From Aeromicrobium marinum DSM 15272 (lineage in GTDB: Bacteria > Actinomycetota > Actinomycetes > Propionibacteriales > Nocardioidaceae), in assembly GCF_000160775.2 (NCBI RefSeq), contig NZ_CM001024.1, positions 2,603,241-2,667,240 of the forward strand: 64,000 nucleotides of DNA. Direction: 5' to 3'. The notes below the pieces were generated by a model. It saw nothing but the letters and a program-made list of their open reading frames with translations. It did not search any database and was not told where the DNA came from. Shown here piece by piece: positions 44,117 through 52,690 of this stretch. The position numbers and the translations under genes are program-made. The first letter of the stretch is position 1; each line of letters starts with the position of its first letter.

Positions 44117-44874
44117 TGCCGGCCTCTGCTCCGCCGCACCAGCCACACCGTCACGAGCGCCAGGATCACGGTCCACACCGCGACGTTGAGCGCCGGGACC
44201 CACAGCGCCTCCTGCACGAGCGGCCCCCCGGTGGTGTCGGCGAGCTCGCCCTCGGTGATCGGGTACCGCGCGAGTCCCACGTACCCGTACAGCGGGGTGA
44301 ACTTCGCGATGGTCAGCAGCGTGCCCGACAGCGGGAAGAAGATGTTGCCGAGGAACGCCAGGATCACGATCGACCCGCTGGCCGCGCTGACGGCTGCCTC
44401 GGACCGGAAGGCCAGCCCGAACGCCAGCCCCCACAGCGCGAAGACGGTCGCCCCGACGACCACCACGAGCCCGCTGACCAGCCAGGCCTGCCACGACCCC
44501 TCGGCGCCGGTCAGCACGCCGAGCACGTAGATGAGCGCGACGGGGACGGCCGCGATCGTCACCGACACCAGTGCCTTGATCACGATGTAGGCGCCGTCGC
44601 CCATCGGGGTCAGGCCGAGCTGGCGGCCCCACCCCTGCATGCGCTCGACCGCGGCCATGCCGCCGATCCCGGTGGTGGCCGTCACTGCTCCGTACGCCGC
44701 CATGGACACCATGATGTACATGGTCACGTTGCCGTTGCCGAAGCGCTCGTCGCCGAAGTCCTGCGAGGCGCCGAAGATCAGGTAGAAGAACGCCGGCAGC
44801 ACCGCGATGAAGAACATGCTGGCGTAGTCGCGCACCGTGCGGCGCAGCTCGAGCAGGGCGTAGGTGCTGTTCAT
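44113..44874 (-). CDS. ABC-2 type transporter permease
   Basis: 253 residues, six membrane segments, with the ABC-2 features LLELRRTVRDYASMFF at the N-terminus and AAVSAASGSIVILAFLGNIFFPLSGTLL in the second half. The start overlaps the ATPase gene stop (ATGA). Together they form a DrrAB-like exporter. Substrate unknown. Confidence 0.91.
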   Translation of the reverse strand: MNSTYALLELRRTVRDYASMFFIAVLPAFFYLIFGASQDFGDERFGNGNVTMYIMVSMAAYGAVTATTGIGGMAAVERMQGWGRQLGLTPMGDGAYIVIKALVSVTIAAVPVALIYVLGVLTGAEGSWQAWLVSGLVVVVGATVFALWGLAFGLAFRSEAAVSAASGSIVILAFLGNIFFPLSGTLLTIAKFTPLYGYVGLARYPITEGELADTTGGPLVQEALWVPALNVAVWTVILALVTVWLVRRSRGRQ

Positions 44875-45803
44875 CGGGTCTCCTCGGCCGAGCGCGGCGC
44901 GGTGATCTGCAGGAAGGCGCTCTCCAGGGAGCCGGAGCTGATCTCGAGGTTGCGGCCGCCGAGCTCGGTGAGCAGGGCCCGGGCGACGGCGTCGGAGTCG
45001 CCCGCGTGGACGGTGACCCGGGTGCCGTCGGCCTCGGCATCGATGACCTCGGGCAGGGCTCGCAACCGTGGCAGCACGCGGTCCGGGTCGTCGAGGTCGG
45101 CCGTGACGACCCGCCCGCTGGCCTGGGCCCGGATCTCGTGCGTGCTGCCGTCGGCCACCACCCGACCGCCGGCCACCATGACGATGCGCTGGGCGAAGGC
45201 GTCGGCCTCCTCCAGGTAGTGGGTCGCGAACACCACGGTGCGCCCGGCGGCGGCATCGGCGTGCATCGTCTCCCAGAACCCCGCTCGCGACGAGACGTCC
45301 ATGCCCGCGGTGGGCTCGTCGAGGATGATCAGGTCGGGGTCCGGCAGGAGGGCCAGCGCGTACCGCAGTCGCTGCTGCTCGCCGCCGGAGCACTTCGAGA
45401 CCTTGCGACCGGCGATGCCCAGGAGGTCGGCGCGGCCCATCACGGCGTCGACGCCGGCGTGGGTGGCGAAGGTGGACGCGATCATCTGCACGGTCTCGCG
45501 CACCGAGAGGTCGCGCAGCAGTCCGCCGGTCTGCAGCACCGCCGACACGCGGCCCCCCATGACCGCTCTGCGGGGCGGCTCGCCGTAGACGCTGACCGAT
45601 CCGGACGTGGGATCGGTGAGGCCCAGCACCATGTCGAGGGTGGTGGTCTTGCCGGCACCGTTGGGACCGAGGAAGGCCACGACCTCACCGGGGCGCACGG
45701 TCAGGTCGAGGCCGTCGACCGCGGTGACGGTCCCGGCGCCGGGCGACGTGAACGACTTGACGACGTCGCGCAGCTCGATCGCGGGTGCGGAGGAGGAGAG
45801 CAT
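44871..45803 (-). CDS. ABC transporter ATP-binding protein (DrrA-like)
   Basis: 310 residues. Walker A GPNGAGKTTT, Q-loop VLQTGGLL, a variant signature CSGGEQQRLRYA in place of LSGGQ, Walker B LIILDEPTAGMD, H-loop FATHYLEEA, and the extra C-terminal domain of DrrA-type exporter ATPases. First gene of a tightly coupled four-gene operon (ATPase, permease, kinase, regulator). Confidence 0.93.
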   Translation of the reverse strand: MLSSSAPAIELRDVVKSFTSPGAGTVTAVDGLDLTVRPGEVVAFLGPNGAGKTTTLDMVLGLTDPTSGSVSVYGEPPRRAVMGGRVSAVLQTGGLLRDLSVRETVQMIASTFATHAGVDAVMGRADLLGIAGRKVSKCSGGEQQRLRYALALLPDPDLIILDEPTAGMDVSSRAGFWETMHADAAAGRTVVFATHYLEEADAFAQRIVMVAGGRVVADGSTHEIRAQASGRVVTADLDDPDRVLPRLRALPEVIDAEADGTRVTVHAGDSDAVARALLTELGGRNLEISSGSLESAFLQITAPRSAEETR

Positions 45804-45886
45804 GCCCTCATCGTGTCGTCCCGACCGCCATGGCGACAGAGTGCGTTGTCACCGGTCCGCCATGACGGATGTCACGACCGGCCCAC

Positions 45887-46686
45887 GTCGGGTTCGCCTC
45901 GCTCCGCTCACGCCCTCGTCCCTCGGGCTGGCGAACACATGGCCGCGGGGCGGGCGTCAGGTGGACTGGCGAACACCTGGACCCGGTCGCCAGGGAGCGC
46001 AGCGACCGTGAGGGCGAGGAACGAGCCCGAGGCGACACTCACGCACGGTTAGCCTCGCTGCGCCCACGCCCTCGTCCCACGGGCCGGCGAACGCAGGGCC
46101 GCGGGGCGGGCGCTCCTCGGGCTGGCGAACACGTGGACCCGGCCGCCAGGGAGCGCAGCGACCGTGAGGGCGAGGAACGAGCCCGAGGCGACCCTCACGC
46201 AGGATTCGCCTCGCTGCGCTCACGCCCTCGCAAGCTCGGGCTGGCGAACGCGTGGCCGCGGGGCGGGCGCTCCTCGGGCTGGCGAACACGTGGACCCGGT
46301 CGCCAGGGAGCGCAGCGACCGTGAGGGCGAGGAACGAGCCCGAGGCGACACTCACGCACGGTTAGCCTCGCTCCGCTCACGCCCTCGCAAGCTCGGGCTG
46401 GCGAACGCAGGGCCGCGGGGCGGGCGTCCCTCGGGCTGGCGAACACGTGGACCCGGTCGCCAGGGAGCGCAGCGACCGTGAGGGCGAGGAACGAGCCCGA
46501 GGCGACACTCACGCACCCAAGCTTCGCCTCGCTGCGCTCACGCCCTCGCTCGCTCGGGCTGGCGAACGCTTGGACCCGGTCGCCAGGGAGCGCAGCGACC
46601 GTGAGGGCGAGGAACGAGCCCGAGGCGACACCCACGCAAGGTTCGCCTCGCTGCGCTCACGCCCTCGTCCCTCGGGCTGGCGAACG
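45887..46686. repeat. tandem intergenic repeat array (modules A and C, about 157-bp period)
   Basis: A gene-free block of about 800 bases. Module C (GGTCGCCAGGGAGCGCAGCG, to CCCGAGGCGAC) begins at 45985, 46141, 46298, 46455 and 46578; the first three intervals are 156, 157 and 157, the last 123. Module A (TTCGCCTCGCTGCGCTCACG to CTGGCGAAC) alternates with it. Both are dyads by their ends. Frames through it only translate the repeat. The same modules occur at 25741-26156. Confidence 0.85.
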
Positions 46687-46702
46687 CAGGGGCGGGCGGG
46701 CG

Positions 46703-47374
46703 TCAGGTGGGGACGGCGCCGCTGTCGATCGCGGCCCGGTGGGCGCTGCGCAGGGCGGTGCGCGCCCGGTCGGCGACCTCGGCGGACTCCGTCAGGCCCT
46801 CGGCGGAGAAGACCACCGAGGTGAAGACCCCGTCGGTGCAGGTCTGGGCCTGGACCCCCGTCCCGGAACCCAGCGGCAGGAAGGCCACGACCTCGCCGTC
46901 GACGGGCTCGGCGCCGATCGCCTGCGCGAGCGGGGCGAACAGCTCGCAGGCGTCGACCGCGGTCAGGGTCTCCCGCCCGTCGACCAGGGCAGTGAGGCGG
47001 GTCAGCTCCGCATCGTCCTCGGGACTGATCGGCCGGCCCGAGCCGCGCAACGAGTCGATGAGGCCCGGCAACGAGCGGGCCCAGGCCCCGGCGTCCAGGG
47101 AACTGACCTCGACGAACGTCACGTTGTCGCCCCACCGGCACTGCAGCCCGAGGTCCGAGAGGGCCGGGTCGGTGACCTCGTCGACGCGCTCGCCCACCAG
47201 CTCGGCCCGTTGCTCGGCGTCCAGCAGCGAGCAGGCGACGGCACGGTCAGGGCTCGGTTCGGCCGCCGGCTCGCTCGCGGCGGGCTCGTCAGGAGACCCG
47301 CACGCCGCCGCACCTGCGACCAGGAACGCGGTCACCAGCGCTGCGACCCCGGTCCGCGCCGCCGATCGGCTCAC
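46703..47374 (-). CDS. lipoprotein, DUF3558-like
   Basis: 223 residues. Signal with the lipobox GAAACG, an acidic/Ala-Pro linker, then CSLLDAEQRAELVGERV and a paired LQCRWGDN, which resemble the cysteine-containing pattern of DUF3558 lipoproteins; DACELFAPLAQAIG and QAQTCTDGVF give a second cysteine pair. Likely two disulfides on the outer face. The GTG start overlaps the aldehyde dehydrogenase stop. Function unknown. Confidence 0.78.
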   Translation of the reverse strand: MSRSAARTGVAALVTAFLVAGAAACGSPDEPAASEPAAEPSPDRAVACSLLDAEQRAELVGERVDEVTDPALSDLGLQCRWGDNVTFVEVSSLDAGAWARSLPGLIDSLRGSGRPISPEDDAELTRLTALVDGRETLTAVDACELFAPLAQAIGAEPVDGEVVAFLPLGSGTGVQAQTCTDGVFTSVVFSAEGLTESAEVADRARTALRSAHRAAIDSGAVPT

Positions 47375-48843
47375 AGGGCGATGCCGACGTACTTCGTCTC
47401 CAGGTACTCCTCGATGCCCTCGGCGCCGCCCTCCCGACCGAAACCCGAGGCCTTGACCCCGCCGAACGGTGCAGCGGGGTTCGACACGATGCCCTGGTTC
47501 AGGCCGACCATGCCGGTCTGCAGCCCCTCGTACACGCGGACCGCACGGGCGTGGTCGCGGGTGAACGCGTACGCCACCAGGCCGTACTCGGTGTCGTTGG
47601 CCAGCGCCAACCCCTCCTCCTCGGTGCGGAAGGTGACGACGGGGGCGACGGGGCCGAAGATCTCCTCGCGGTTCAGTCGGGCGGAGGCGGGGACGTCGAC
47701 CAGCACGGTGGGCGGGTAGAACCAGCCGGGCCCGTCGGGGCGCTCACCTCCGGTCAGCACGCGGGCGCCGGCCTGCACGGCATCGTCGACGAGCTCGGCC
47801 ACGGCGTCCTGCTGGTTGCGGTCGACCAACGGCCCCACGTCGACCCCCGGCTCCAGGCCCGGGCCGACGACGAGAGCGCCCATGCGCTCGGCCAGCCGCC
47901 GGCCGAACTCCTCGGCCACGTCCTCGTGCACGATGAACCGGTTGGCCGCGGTGCAGGCCTCTCCGACGTTGCGCATCTTGGCGAGCATGGCGCCGTCGAC
48001 GGCGGCATCGAGGTCGGCGTCGTCGAACACCACGAACGGCGCGTTGCCGCCGAGCTCCATCGACACGCGCAGCAGACCCTCGGCGCTCTGCTCGATGAGG
48101 GAGCGGCCCACCTCGGTGGACCCGGTGAAGGTCAGCTTGCGCAGCCGCGGGTCCCGGATGATCGGCTCCATGACCTCACCGGTCTGCTTCGTGGTGACGA
48201 CGTTGAGCACACCCGGCGGCAGGCCGGCCTCGGTCATCACGTCGGCGAGCCACAGCATCGTGAGCGGGGTGAGCCCGGCGGGCTTGACGACCATGGTGCA
48301 CCCCGCGGCCACCGCGGGGGCGATCTTGCGGGTCCCCATCGCGAAGGGGAAGTTCCACGGCGTGATCATCAGGCACGGCCCGACCGGCTGCTTCAGGGTC
48401 AGCAGACGGGTCGCGCCGTTCGGGGCGACCGAGTACCGGCCGGCGATGCGGACGGCCTCCTCGGAGAACCACCGGAAGAACTCGGCGCCGTAGCCGATCT
48501 CGGCCTTGCTCTCGGCGATCGCCTTGCCCATCTCGGCGGTCATCAGCACCGCCAGCTCCTCGGTGCGGTCCGAGACGATCTCGAACGCCCGCCGCAGGAT
48601 CTCGCCGCGGTCGCGCGGCGCCGTGGCGGCCCAGTCGGCCTGGGCGGCCACCGCGGCGTCGAGCGCGGCCCGGCCGTCGGCCACGCTCGCGTCGGCCACG
48701 TGGGTGAGCGTCTCGCCGGTCGCGGGGTCGTCGACGGCGAAGGTGCCGCCGCCCTCGGCGTCGCGCCACTGCCCGCCGATCAGCAGCTGGCGGTGGACAC
48801 GGTCGACGATCGGCTGCGGGTCGGGCGTGCTGTCACTACTCAT
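47371..48843 (-). CDS. NAD(P)-dependent aldehyde dehydrogenase, succinate-semialdehyde dehydrogenase-like
   Basis: 490 residues. The active-site Glu263 is in MELGGNAPF and the nucleophile Cys297 in GEACTAANRF; the cofactor motif is FTGSTEVGRSL, and TPWNFPFAMGTRK holds the transition-state asparagine. LKQPVGPCLMITPWNFP and PFGGVKASGFGREGG..GIEEYLETKYVGI are characteristic of the GabD group. Start at the ATG followed by SSDSTPD; 11 further codons upstream are open but lack a good site. Oxidises succinate semialdehyde or a similar aldehyde. Confidence 0.9.
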   Translation of the reverse strand: MSSDSTPDPQPIVDRVHRQLLIGGQWRDAEGGGTFAVDDPATGETLTHVADASVADGRAALDAAVAAQADWAATAPRDRGEILRRAFEIVSDRTEELAVLMTAEMGKAIAESKAEIGYGAEFFRWFSEEAVRIAGRYSVAPNGATRLLTLKQPVGPCLMITPWNFPFAMGTRKIAPAVAAGCTMVVKPAGLTPLTMLWLADVMTEAGLPPGVLNVVTTKQTGEVMEPIIRDPRLRKLTFTGSTEVGRSLIEQSAEGLLRVSMELGGNAPFVVFDDADLDAAVDGAMLAKMRNVGEACTAANRFIVHEDVAEEFGRRLAERMGALVVGPGLEPGVDVGPLVDRNQQDAVAELVDDAVQAGARVLTGGERPDGPGWFYPPTVLVDVPASARLNREEIFGPVAPVVTFRTEEEGLALANDTEYGLVAYAFTRDHARAVRVYEGLQTGMVGLNQGIVSNPAAPFGGVKASGFGREGGAEGIEEYLETKYVGIAL

Positions 48844-48892
48844 GGCGCCACTGTAGGACGAGGTAGAAGGGACCACCCTCCGCCGTGAGCAC

Positions 48893-49131
48893 GCCGGGTG
48901 GTTTCGAGGCTCGGGCGCGGGGCGCCCTCACACCTCAACCACCGGAACACCCGGTCGGCGGTCCAGGTGCGACGAGCTCTGCGAGGAGCCTCGAGACCAC
49001 TCCCCACGGGAACGCCCCGTCGGCGGTCCAGGTGCGAGGAGCCTCGAGACCCCCACCCCGGAGCACCCGGTCGGCGGTCGAGGTGCGACGAGCTCTGCGA
49101 GGAGCCTCGAGACCACTCCCCACGACGGTCC
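48893..49131. repeat. intergenic repeat, B-type modules in tandem
   Basis: CCGGTCGGCGGTCCAGGTGC, then GACGAGCTCTGCGAGGAGCC and TCGAGACCACTCCCC, recur three times with small changes (starting near 48950, 49016 and 49068), after an inverted copy GGTGGTTTCGAGGCTCGGGC to CCTCAACCACCGG. This is the same word family as module B at 25790 and 25950. Confidence 0.75.
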
Positions 49132-49135
49132 GACG

Positions 49136-50023
49136 TCAGGCGATGCGACGGACGAACCGCGCGGCCGGGTGGTCCCCGCAGCGGTCGGGGTGCAGGGCTG
49201 CTGCCATCGCCTCGACGCCGTCGACCAGCCGTGGTCCGGGCCGCACCACGACCGCGTTGCCGTCGACAGCCCAGACCTCGACGCCCGGCAGCCGGTCCAC
49301 GACGGTGCCGGCCTGCGCGGCCGCCGCATCGAGCCCGTAGCCGCACGGCGCCACGAACACGACCTCCGGCGACGCCGACTGCAGGTGGTCCCACGGGGTC
49401 GGACCCGACGCCGTGCCGCGGTGGCCGGCGACGCTGACCGCCCCGGCCGCCTCGATCTGGTCGGGGATCCAGTGCCCACCGGTGTAGAGCGGATCGGTCC
49501 ACTCCACGACCGCGACCCGGCGCCGGGGTGCGGTGTCGACCGCGGCGGCGACCGCGTCCAGCCGGCCCTGCAGGTCACTGACGACGGTGCGGGCACGGTC
49601 GGGGACGCCGGCCCGTTCCCCCACGAGGGTGACGCAGTCGAGGACCTCGGACAGACGCATCGGGTCCAGCGTGACGACCTCGGCCCGGCAGCCCAGGTGG
49701 TCGAGCGCGGCGTCGACCTGACCGGTCGGCACGGCACACACGCGACACAGGTCCTGGGTGAGGATCAGGTCGGGGTCCAGCCGGCTCATCGCCCCCTCGT
49801 CCAGGGTGTAGAGGTCCTCACCGGCCGCCATCCGGTCCCGGACGTAGGCATCGATGTCGGCCACCGACATCGTGGACGTGTCGCGACCACTCACCACGAC
49901 GGTGTGGTCGTGGCGGGCCCGGGCCGGCTCGTCGCACTCGAAGGTCACGCCGACCAGCTGGTCCTCCAGACCGAGGGCGTAGACGATCTCGGTGGCCGAG
50001 GGCAGGAGGGAGACGATCCGCAC
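49136..50023 (-). CDS. cobalamin/metal-chelate-binding protein, BtuF-like
   Basis: 295 residues, GTG start, no signal peptide or lipobox. VSLLPSATEIVYALGLEDQLVGVTFECDEP is the N-terminal motif of BtuF-type class III binding proteins, and LYTLDEGAMSRLDPDLILTQDLCRVCAVP and PWDHLQSASPEVVFVAPCGYGLD follow. The absence of an export signal makes a transport role doubtful; cytoplasmic homologues are common in actinobacteria. Starts one base after the DedA gene stop, so they share a transcript. Confidence 0.85.
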   Translation of the reverse strand: MRIVSLLPSATEIVYALGLEDQLVGVTFECDEPARARHDHTVVVSGRDTSTMSVADIDAYVRDRMAAGEDLYTLDEGAMSRLDPDLILTQDLCRVCAVPTGQVDAALDHLGCRAEVVTLDPMRLSEVLDCVTLVGERAGVPDRARTVVSDLQGRLDAVAAAVDTAPRRRVAVVEWTDPLYTGGHWIPDQIEAAGAVSVAGHRGTASGPTPWDHLQSASPEVVFVAPCGYGLDAAAAQAGTVVDRLPGVEVWAVDGNAVVVRPGPRLVDGVEAMAAALHPDRCGDHPAARFVRRIA

Positions 50024-50024
50024 G

Positions 50025-50687
50025 TCAGGCCCGCTTCCGGCGCTGCTCCAGCAGCCGCATCGTCACGAAGCCGCCGACCACGACCAGCACCAGCACGATG
50101 ACGACCAGCTGAAAGGTCTCCGCGTACGGCTCCACGGACTCCCAGTCCGAGCCGAGCCGGAACCCCGCGACCACGAAGATCGCGTTCCAGATGGCGCTGC
50201 CCGCGGTGGTCAGGGTCACGAAGTACCAGAAGTTCATCCGCTCCACGCCGGCCGGGAGGGAGATCAGGCTGCGGAAGATCGGCACCATCCGGCCGAAGAA
50301 CACCGCCTTGCCGCCGTGCCGGTGGAACCACGCCTCGGTCCGCTCCAGGTCCGAGACCTTGAGCAGCGGGACCTTGTCGAACACCGTCACGGCCCGGTCG
50401 CGGCCGAAGCCGCGCCCCAGCCAGTACAGGACGATCGCTCCGACCACGGAGCCGACCGTGGTCGCGACCAGGGCACCGGTGAGGCTGAACACCCCTTGGC
50501 TCGCGGCGAAGCCGGCCAGCGGCAGGACGATCTCGCTGGGGATCGGGGGGAAGAGGTTGTCGAGCCCCACGGCGATCGCCGCACCGAGCAGTCCCAGCCG
50601 GTCCATCAGGTCGACCATCACCCCGGCGAGGCCGTCAGGACGGTTCTCGATGGGGATCTCGGACGCGATCAGATCCAGTAGGGTCAC
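50025..50687 (-). CDS. DedA family membrane protein
   Basis: About 220 residues from the GTG; the family's core (DRLGLLGAAIAVGLDNLFPPIPSEIVLPLAGFAAS) begins at about residue 28, so the ATG at 50618 is an alternative start giving 197 residues. WLGRGFGRDRA, FHRHGGKAVFFGRMVPIFRSLISLPAG and MNFWYFVTLTTAGSAIWNAIF are standard DedA motifs, with the re-entrant loops of the undecaprenyl-phosphate/phospholipid flippase fold. Integral inner-membrane protein. Confidence 0.9.
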   Translation of the reverse strand: MTLLDLIASEIPIENRPDGLAGVMVDLMDRLGLLGAAIAVGLDNLFPPIPSEIVLPLAGFAASQGVFSLTGALVATTVGSVVGAIVLYWLGRGFGRDRAVTVFDKVPLLKVSDLERTEAWFHRHGGKAVFFGRMVPIFRSLISLPAGVERMNFWYFVTLTTAGSAIWNAIFVVAGFRLGSDWESVEPYAETFQLVVIVLVLVVVGGFVTMRLLEQRRKRA

Positions 50688-50691
50688 GCCG

Positions 50692-52191
50692 GTGAGCCTA
50701 ACGGGACGTGCAGCGGTTCGAGCCGCGGCGACGTCCGTCGCGGTCGCCGCACTGCTGCTGGGGGCGGGTGCCCCGGGCCCCGTCGACCGGCCGGTCGGAC
50801 CGGACGAGCGGGTCGTGGGGACCTCGATGCCGGACCGGCCGACGCTGCCGACCACCACCGTCGTGGAGGCGCCGGAGCCGGCCGATCGCGCCGTCGCGAT
50901 GTCGCGACTGCTGCACGTCCGGGCCGAGGTCGTCGTCGTCGCCGGGGAGGCAGCCGCCGAGGAGCTCGCCGCCTCGGCCGCCGTCCGCCTGCGGGCGCCG
51001 GCGCTGTCCTCGACGGCACCCGGTCTGGCCGACGAGATCGACCGGCTGGGTGCCCGCACGGTGCTGGTCATCGGCGGCGGTCCCGGGGTCCACCCCGACG
51101 AACGACTCGTGCGGGCCGTGGGCCGAGAGGTCGACGCCGCCGTCTCCGAGCTCCGACCGACCGCCGCGGACGATCCGCCCGGTGCCGACGTGGTGCTGCT
51201 GACCCGCGACCCGGCGGCCGACCGGCTGGCCGTCGCGACCGCCGCGGGTGCCGAGGTCGTCGCCGTCCCGGGTGGTGACGCCCGTGGGGAGCCGGGTGCG
51301 GTCCGGGCGCTGCGCGACGGACCCGAGCGCCCCGCGATCGTCCTCGGCCCGGACTGGGCCGACCCGGCGTACACCCTCGACGTGCTGCGGCACGCGCCCG
51401 AGCAGCCCGGCGGAGGTCACCTGGTGCTGCCGGGCCGGCACCTCGTGGCGCTCTACGGCCATCCGCAGACCGCCGCCCTCGGCCTGCTCGGAGAGCAGGA
51501 CCCGGCCGCCAGCGTCGAGCGGGTCCGGGCCCTCGCCGCCGAGTACGCGGCCCTCGACGCAGCCCCGGTCGTGCCGACGTTCGAGATCATCGCGACGATC
51601 GCGTCCGCGGGGCCCGGCGCCGACGGCGACTACTCCGACGAGACCCCCGTCGGGGTGCTCCGGCCGTGGGTCGACGCCGCCCGCGACGCCGGTGTCTACG
51701 TCATCCTCGACCTGCAGCCCGGCCGGACCGACTTCCTCACCCAGGCGCGGCTGTACGCCGACCTGCTCGCGGAGCCGCACGTCGGCCTCGCGCTGGACCC
51801 CGAGTGGCGGCTGCGGGCCGACCAGGTGCACCTGCGCCAGATCGGCACGGTCACCACGGCGGAGATCAACGCCGTCGGCGACTGGCTGGCCGCACTGACC
51901 CGCGACCGCCGGCTCCCGCAAAAGCTCTTCGTGCTGCACCAGTTCTCGCGCAGCATGATCACCGAGCGCGAGCAGCTGGCCACCGGCCGCGCCGAGCTGG
52001 CCACCGTGGTGCACGTGGACGGGCAGGGCGCGCAGCCCGACAAGCGCTCGACCTGGGCCGTCATCCGCGACGGTGCGCCCCCCGGTCTGTTCTGGGGCTG
52101 GAAGAACTTCATCGACGAGGACCTGCCGATGGCGACGCCGGCCGAGACGTGGGCGGTCGACCCCCGGCCGGACCTGGTGACCTACCAGTAG
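50692..52191 (+). CDS. secreted protein of unknown function, possible TIM-barrel C-terminal half
   Basis: 499 residues from a GTG. A signal peptide (RAAVRAAATSVAVAALLLGAGAPG) starts it. The first half (AEVVVVAGEAAAEELAASAA, TVLVIGGGPGVHPDERL) resembles cell-wall-binding repeat 2-like units in rhythm. The second half (VPTFEIIATIASAGPGADGDYSDETPVGVLRPWVDAARDAGVYVILDLQPGR, HVGLALDPEWRL, LFVLHQFSRSMI, VVHVDGQG, FFWGWKNF) has the strand-helix pattern and strand-end acids (LDL, LDPEW, HVDG) of a TIM-barrel glycosidase-like domain. No family can be named with confidence. Its start is only four bases from that of the divergent DedA gene. Confidence 0.7.
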   Translation: MSLTGRAAVRAAATSVAVAALLLGAGAPGPVDRPVGPDERVVGTSMPDRPTLPTTTVVEAPEPADRAVAMSRLLHVRAEVVVVAGEAAAEELAASAAVRLRAPALSSTAPGLADEIDRLGARTVLVIGGGPGVHPDERLVRAVGREVDAAVSELRPTAADDPPGADVVLLTRDPAADRLAVATAAGAEVVAVPGGDARGEPGAVRALRDGPERPAIVLGPDWADPAYTLDVLRHAPEQPGGGHLVLPGRHLVALYGHPQTAALGLLGEQDPAASVERVRALAAEYAALDAAPVVPTFEIIATIASAGPGADGDYSDETPVGVLRPWVDAARDAGVYVILDLQPGRTDFLTQARLYADLLAEPHVGLALDPEWRLRADQVHLRQIGTVTTAEINAVGDWLAALTRDRRLPQKLFVLHQFSRSMITEREQLATGRAELATVVHVDGQGAQPDKRSTWAVIRDGAPPGLFWGWKNFIDEDLPMATPAETWAVDPRPDLVTYQ

Positions 52192-52281
52192 GTGTCCAGT
52201 GGACAGTGGCGCGGCCGGATGACAAGATCACGGCCGGAGGGCTGAACCGGTCCCAGGGGTCCGGCTACGAAAGGAATCACC

Positions 52282-52686
52282 ATGGCGTCGAAGCCAGATC
52301 CGGCGATCATCGAGGCCCTGAAGGCCGTCACCGACTTCGATGACGAGACCGTGCGGGCGCTGGCCGCCCACGGCACCTTCATCAACGTGCCGGCCCGGTG
52401 GTCCCTGATGTGGGAGCAGACCCCCGCCGACAAGGCGTACATCATCCTCGAGGGTGAGGTCGTCATCCGCCGCAACAACGCCGACGTCGCCGAGCTCGGA
52501 CCCGGCTCGGTCCTCGGCGAGATCGCGCTGGTCAACCACAAGCTGCGCAGCGCCTCGGTGTTCGCGCTGACGCCCCTGAAGGCACTGCACTTCACCGACA
52601 CGGTCATCGCCGACCTCGTGCGTGAGAACCAGGCGTTCGGCGACGCGCTGAGGACTGCCGCCGAGCAGCGCCTCGCCTCCGACTGA
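52282..52686 (+). CDS. cyclic nucleotide-binding domain protein
   Basis: 134 residues, one cNMP-binding domain and nothing else. AYIILEGEVVIRRNNADVAELGPGSVLGEIALVNHKLRSASVFAL contains the phosphate-binding cassette (GSVLGEIALV..RSASV, with the expected E and R). GAAAGGA precedes the ATG. There is no helix-turn-helix, so it is not a CRP-type regulator. Its stop is four bases before the adenylate cyclase start, so sensor and cyclase form one operon. Confidence 0.92.
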   Translation: MASKPDPAIIEALKAVTDFDDETVRALAAHGTFINVPARWSLMWEQTPADKAYIILEGEVVIRRNNADVAELGPGSVLGEIALVNHKLRSASVFALTPLKALHFTDTVIADLVRENQAFGDALRTAAEQRLASD

Positions 52687-52690
52687 CCCC

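Noticed and set aside
45887-46686. CRISPR array
   Set aside because: The period of 157 bases is too long, and the sequence between modules is itself repeated rather than unique.
45869-46824. Several overlapping open frames in the 45.9 kb array
   Set aside because: They translate the repeat unit over and over (RARNEPEATL...), have no ribosome sites, and exist on both strands.
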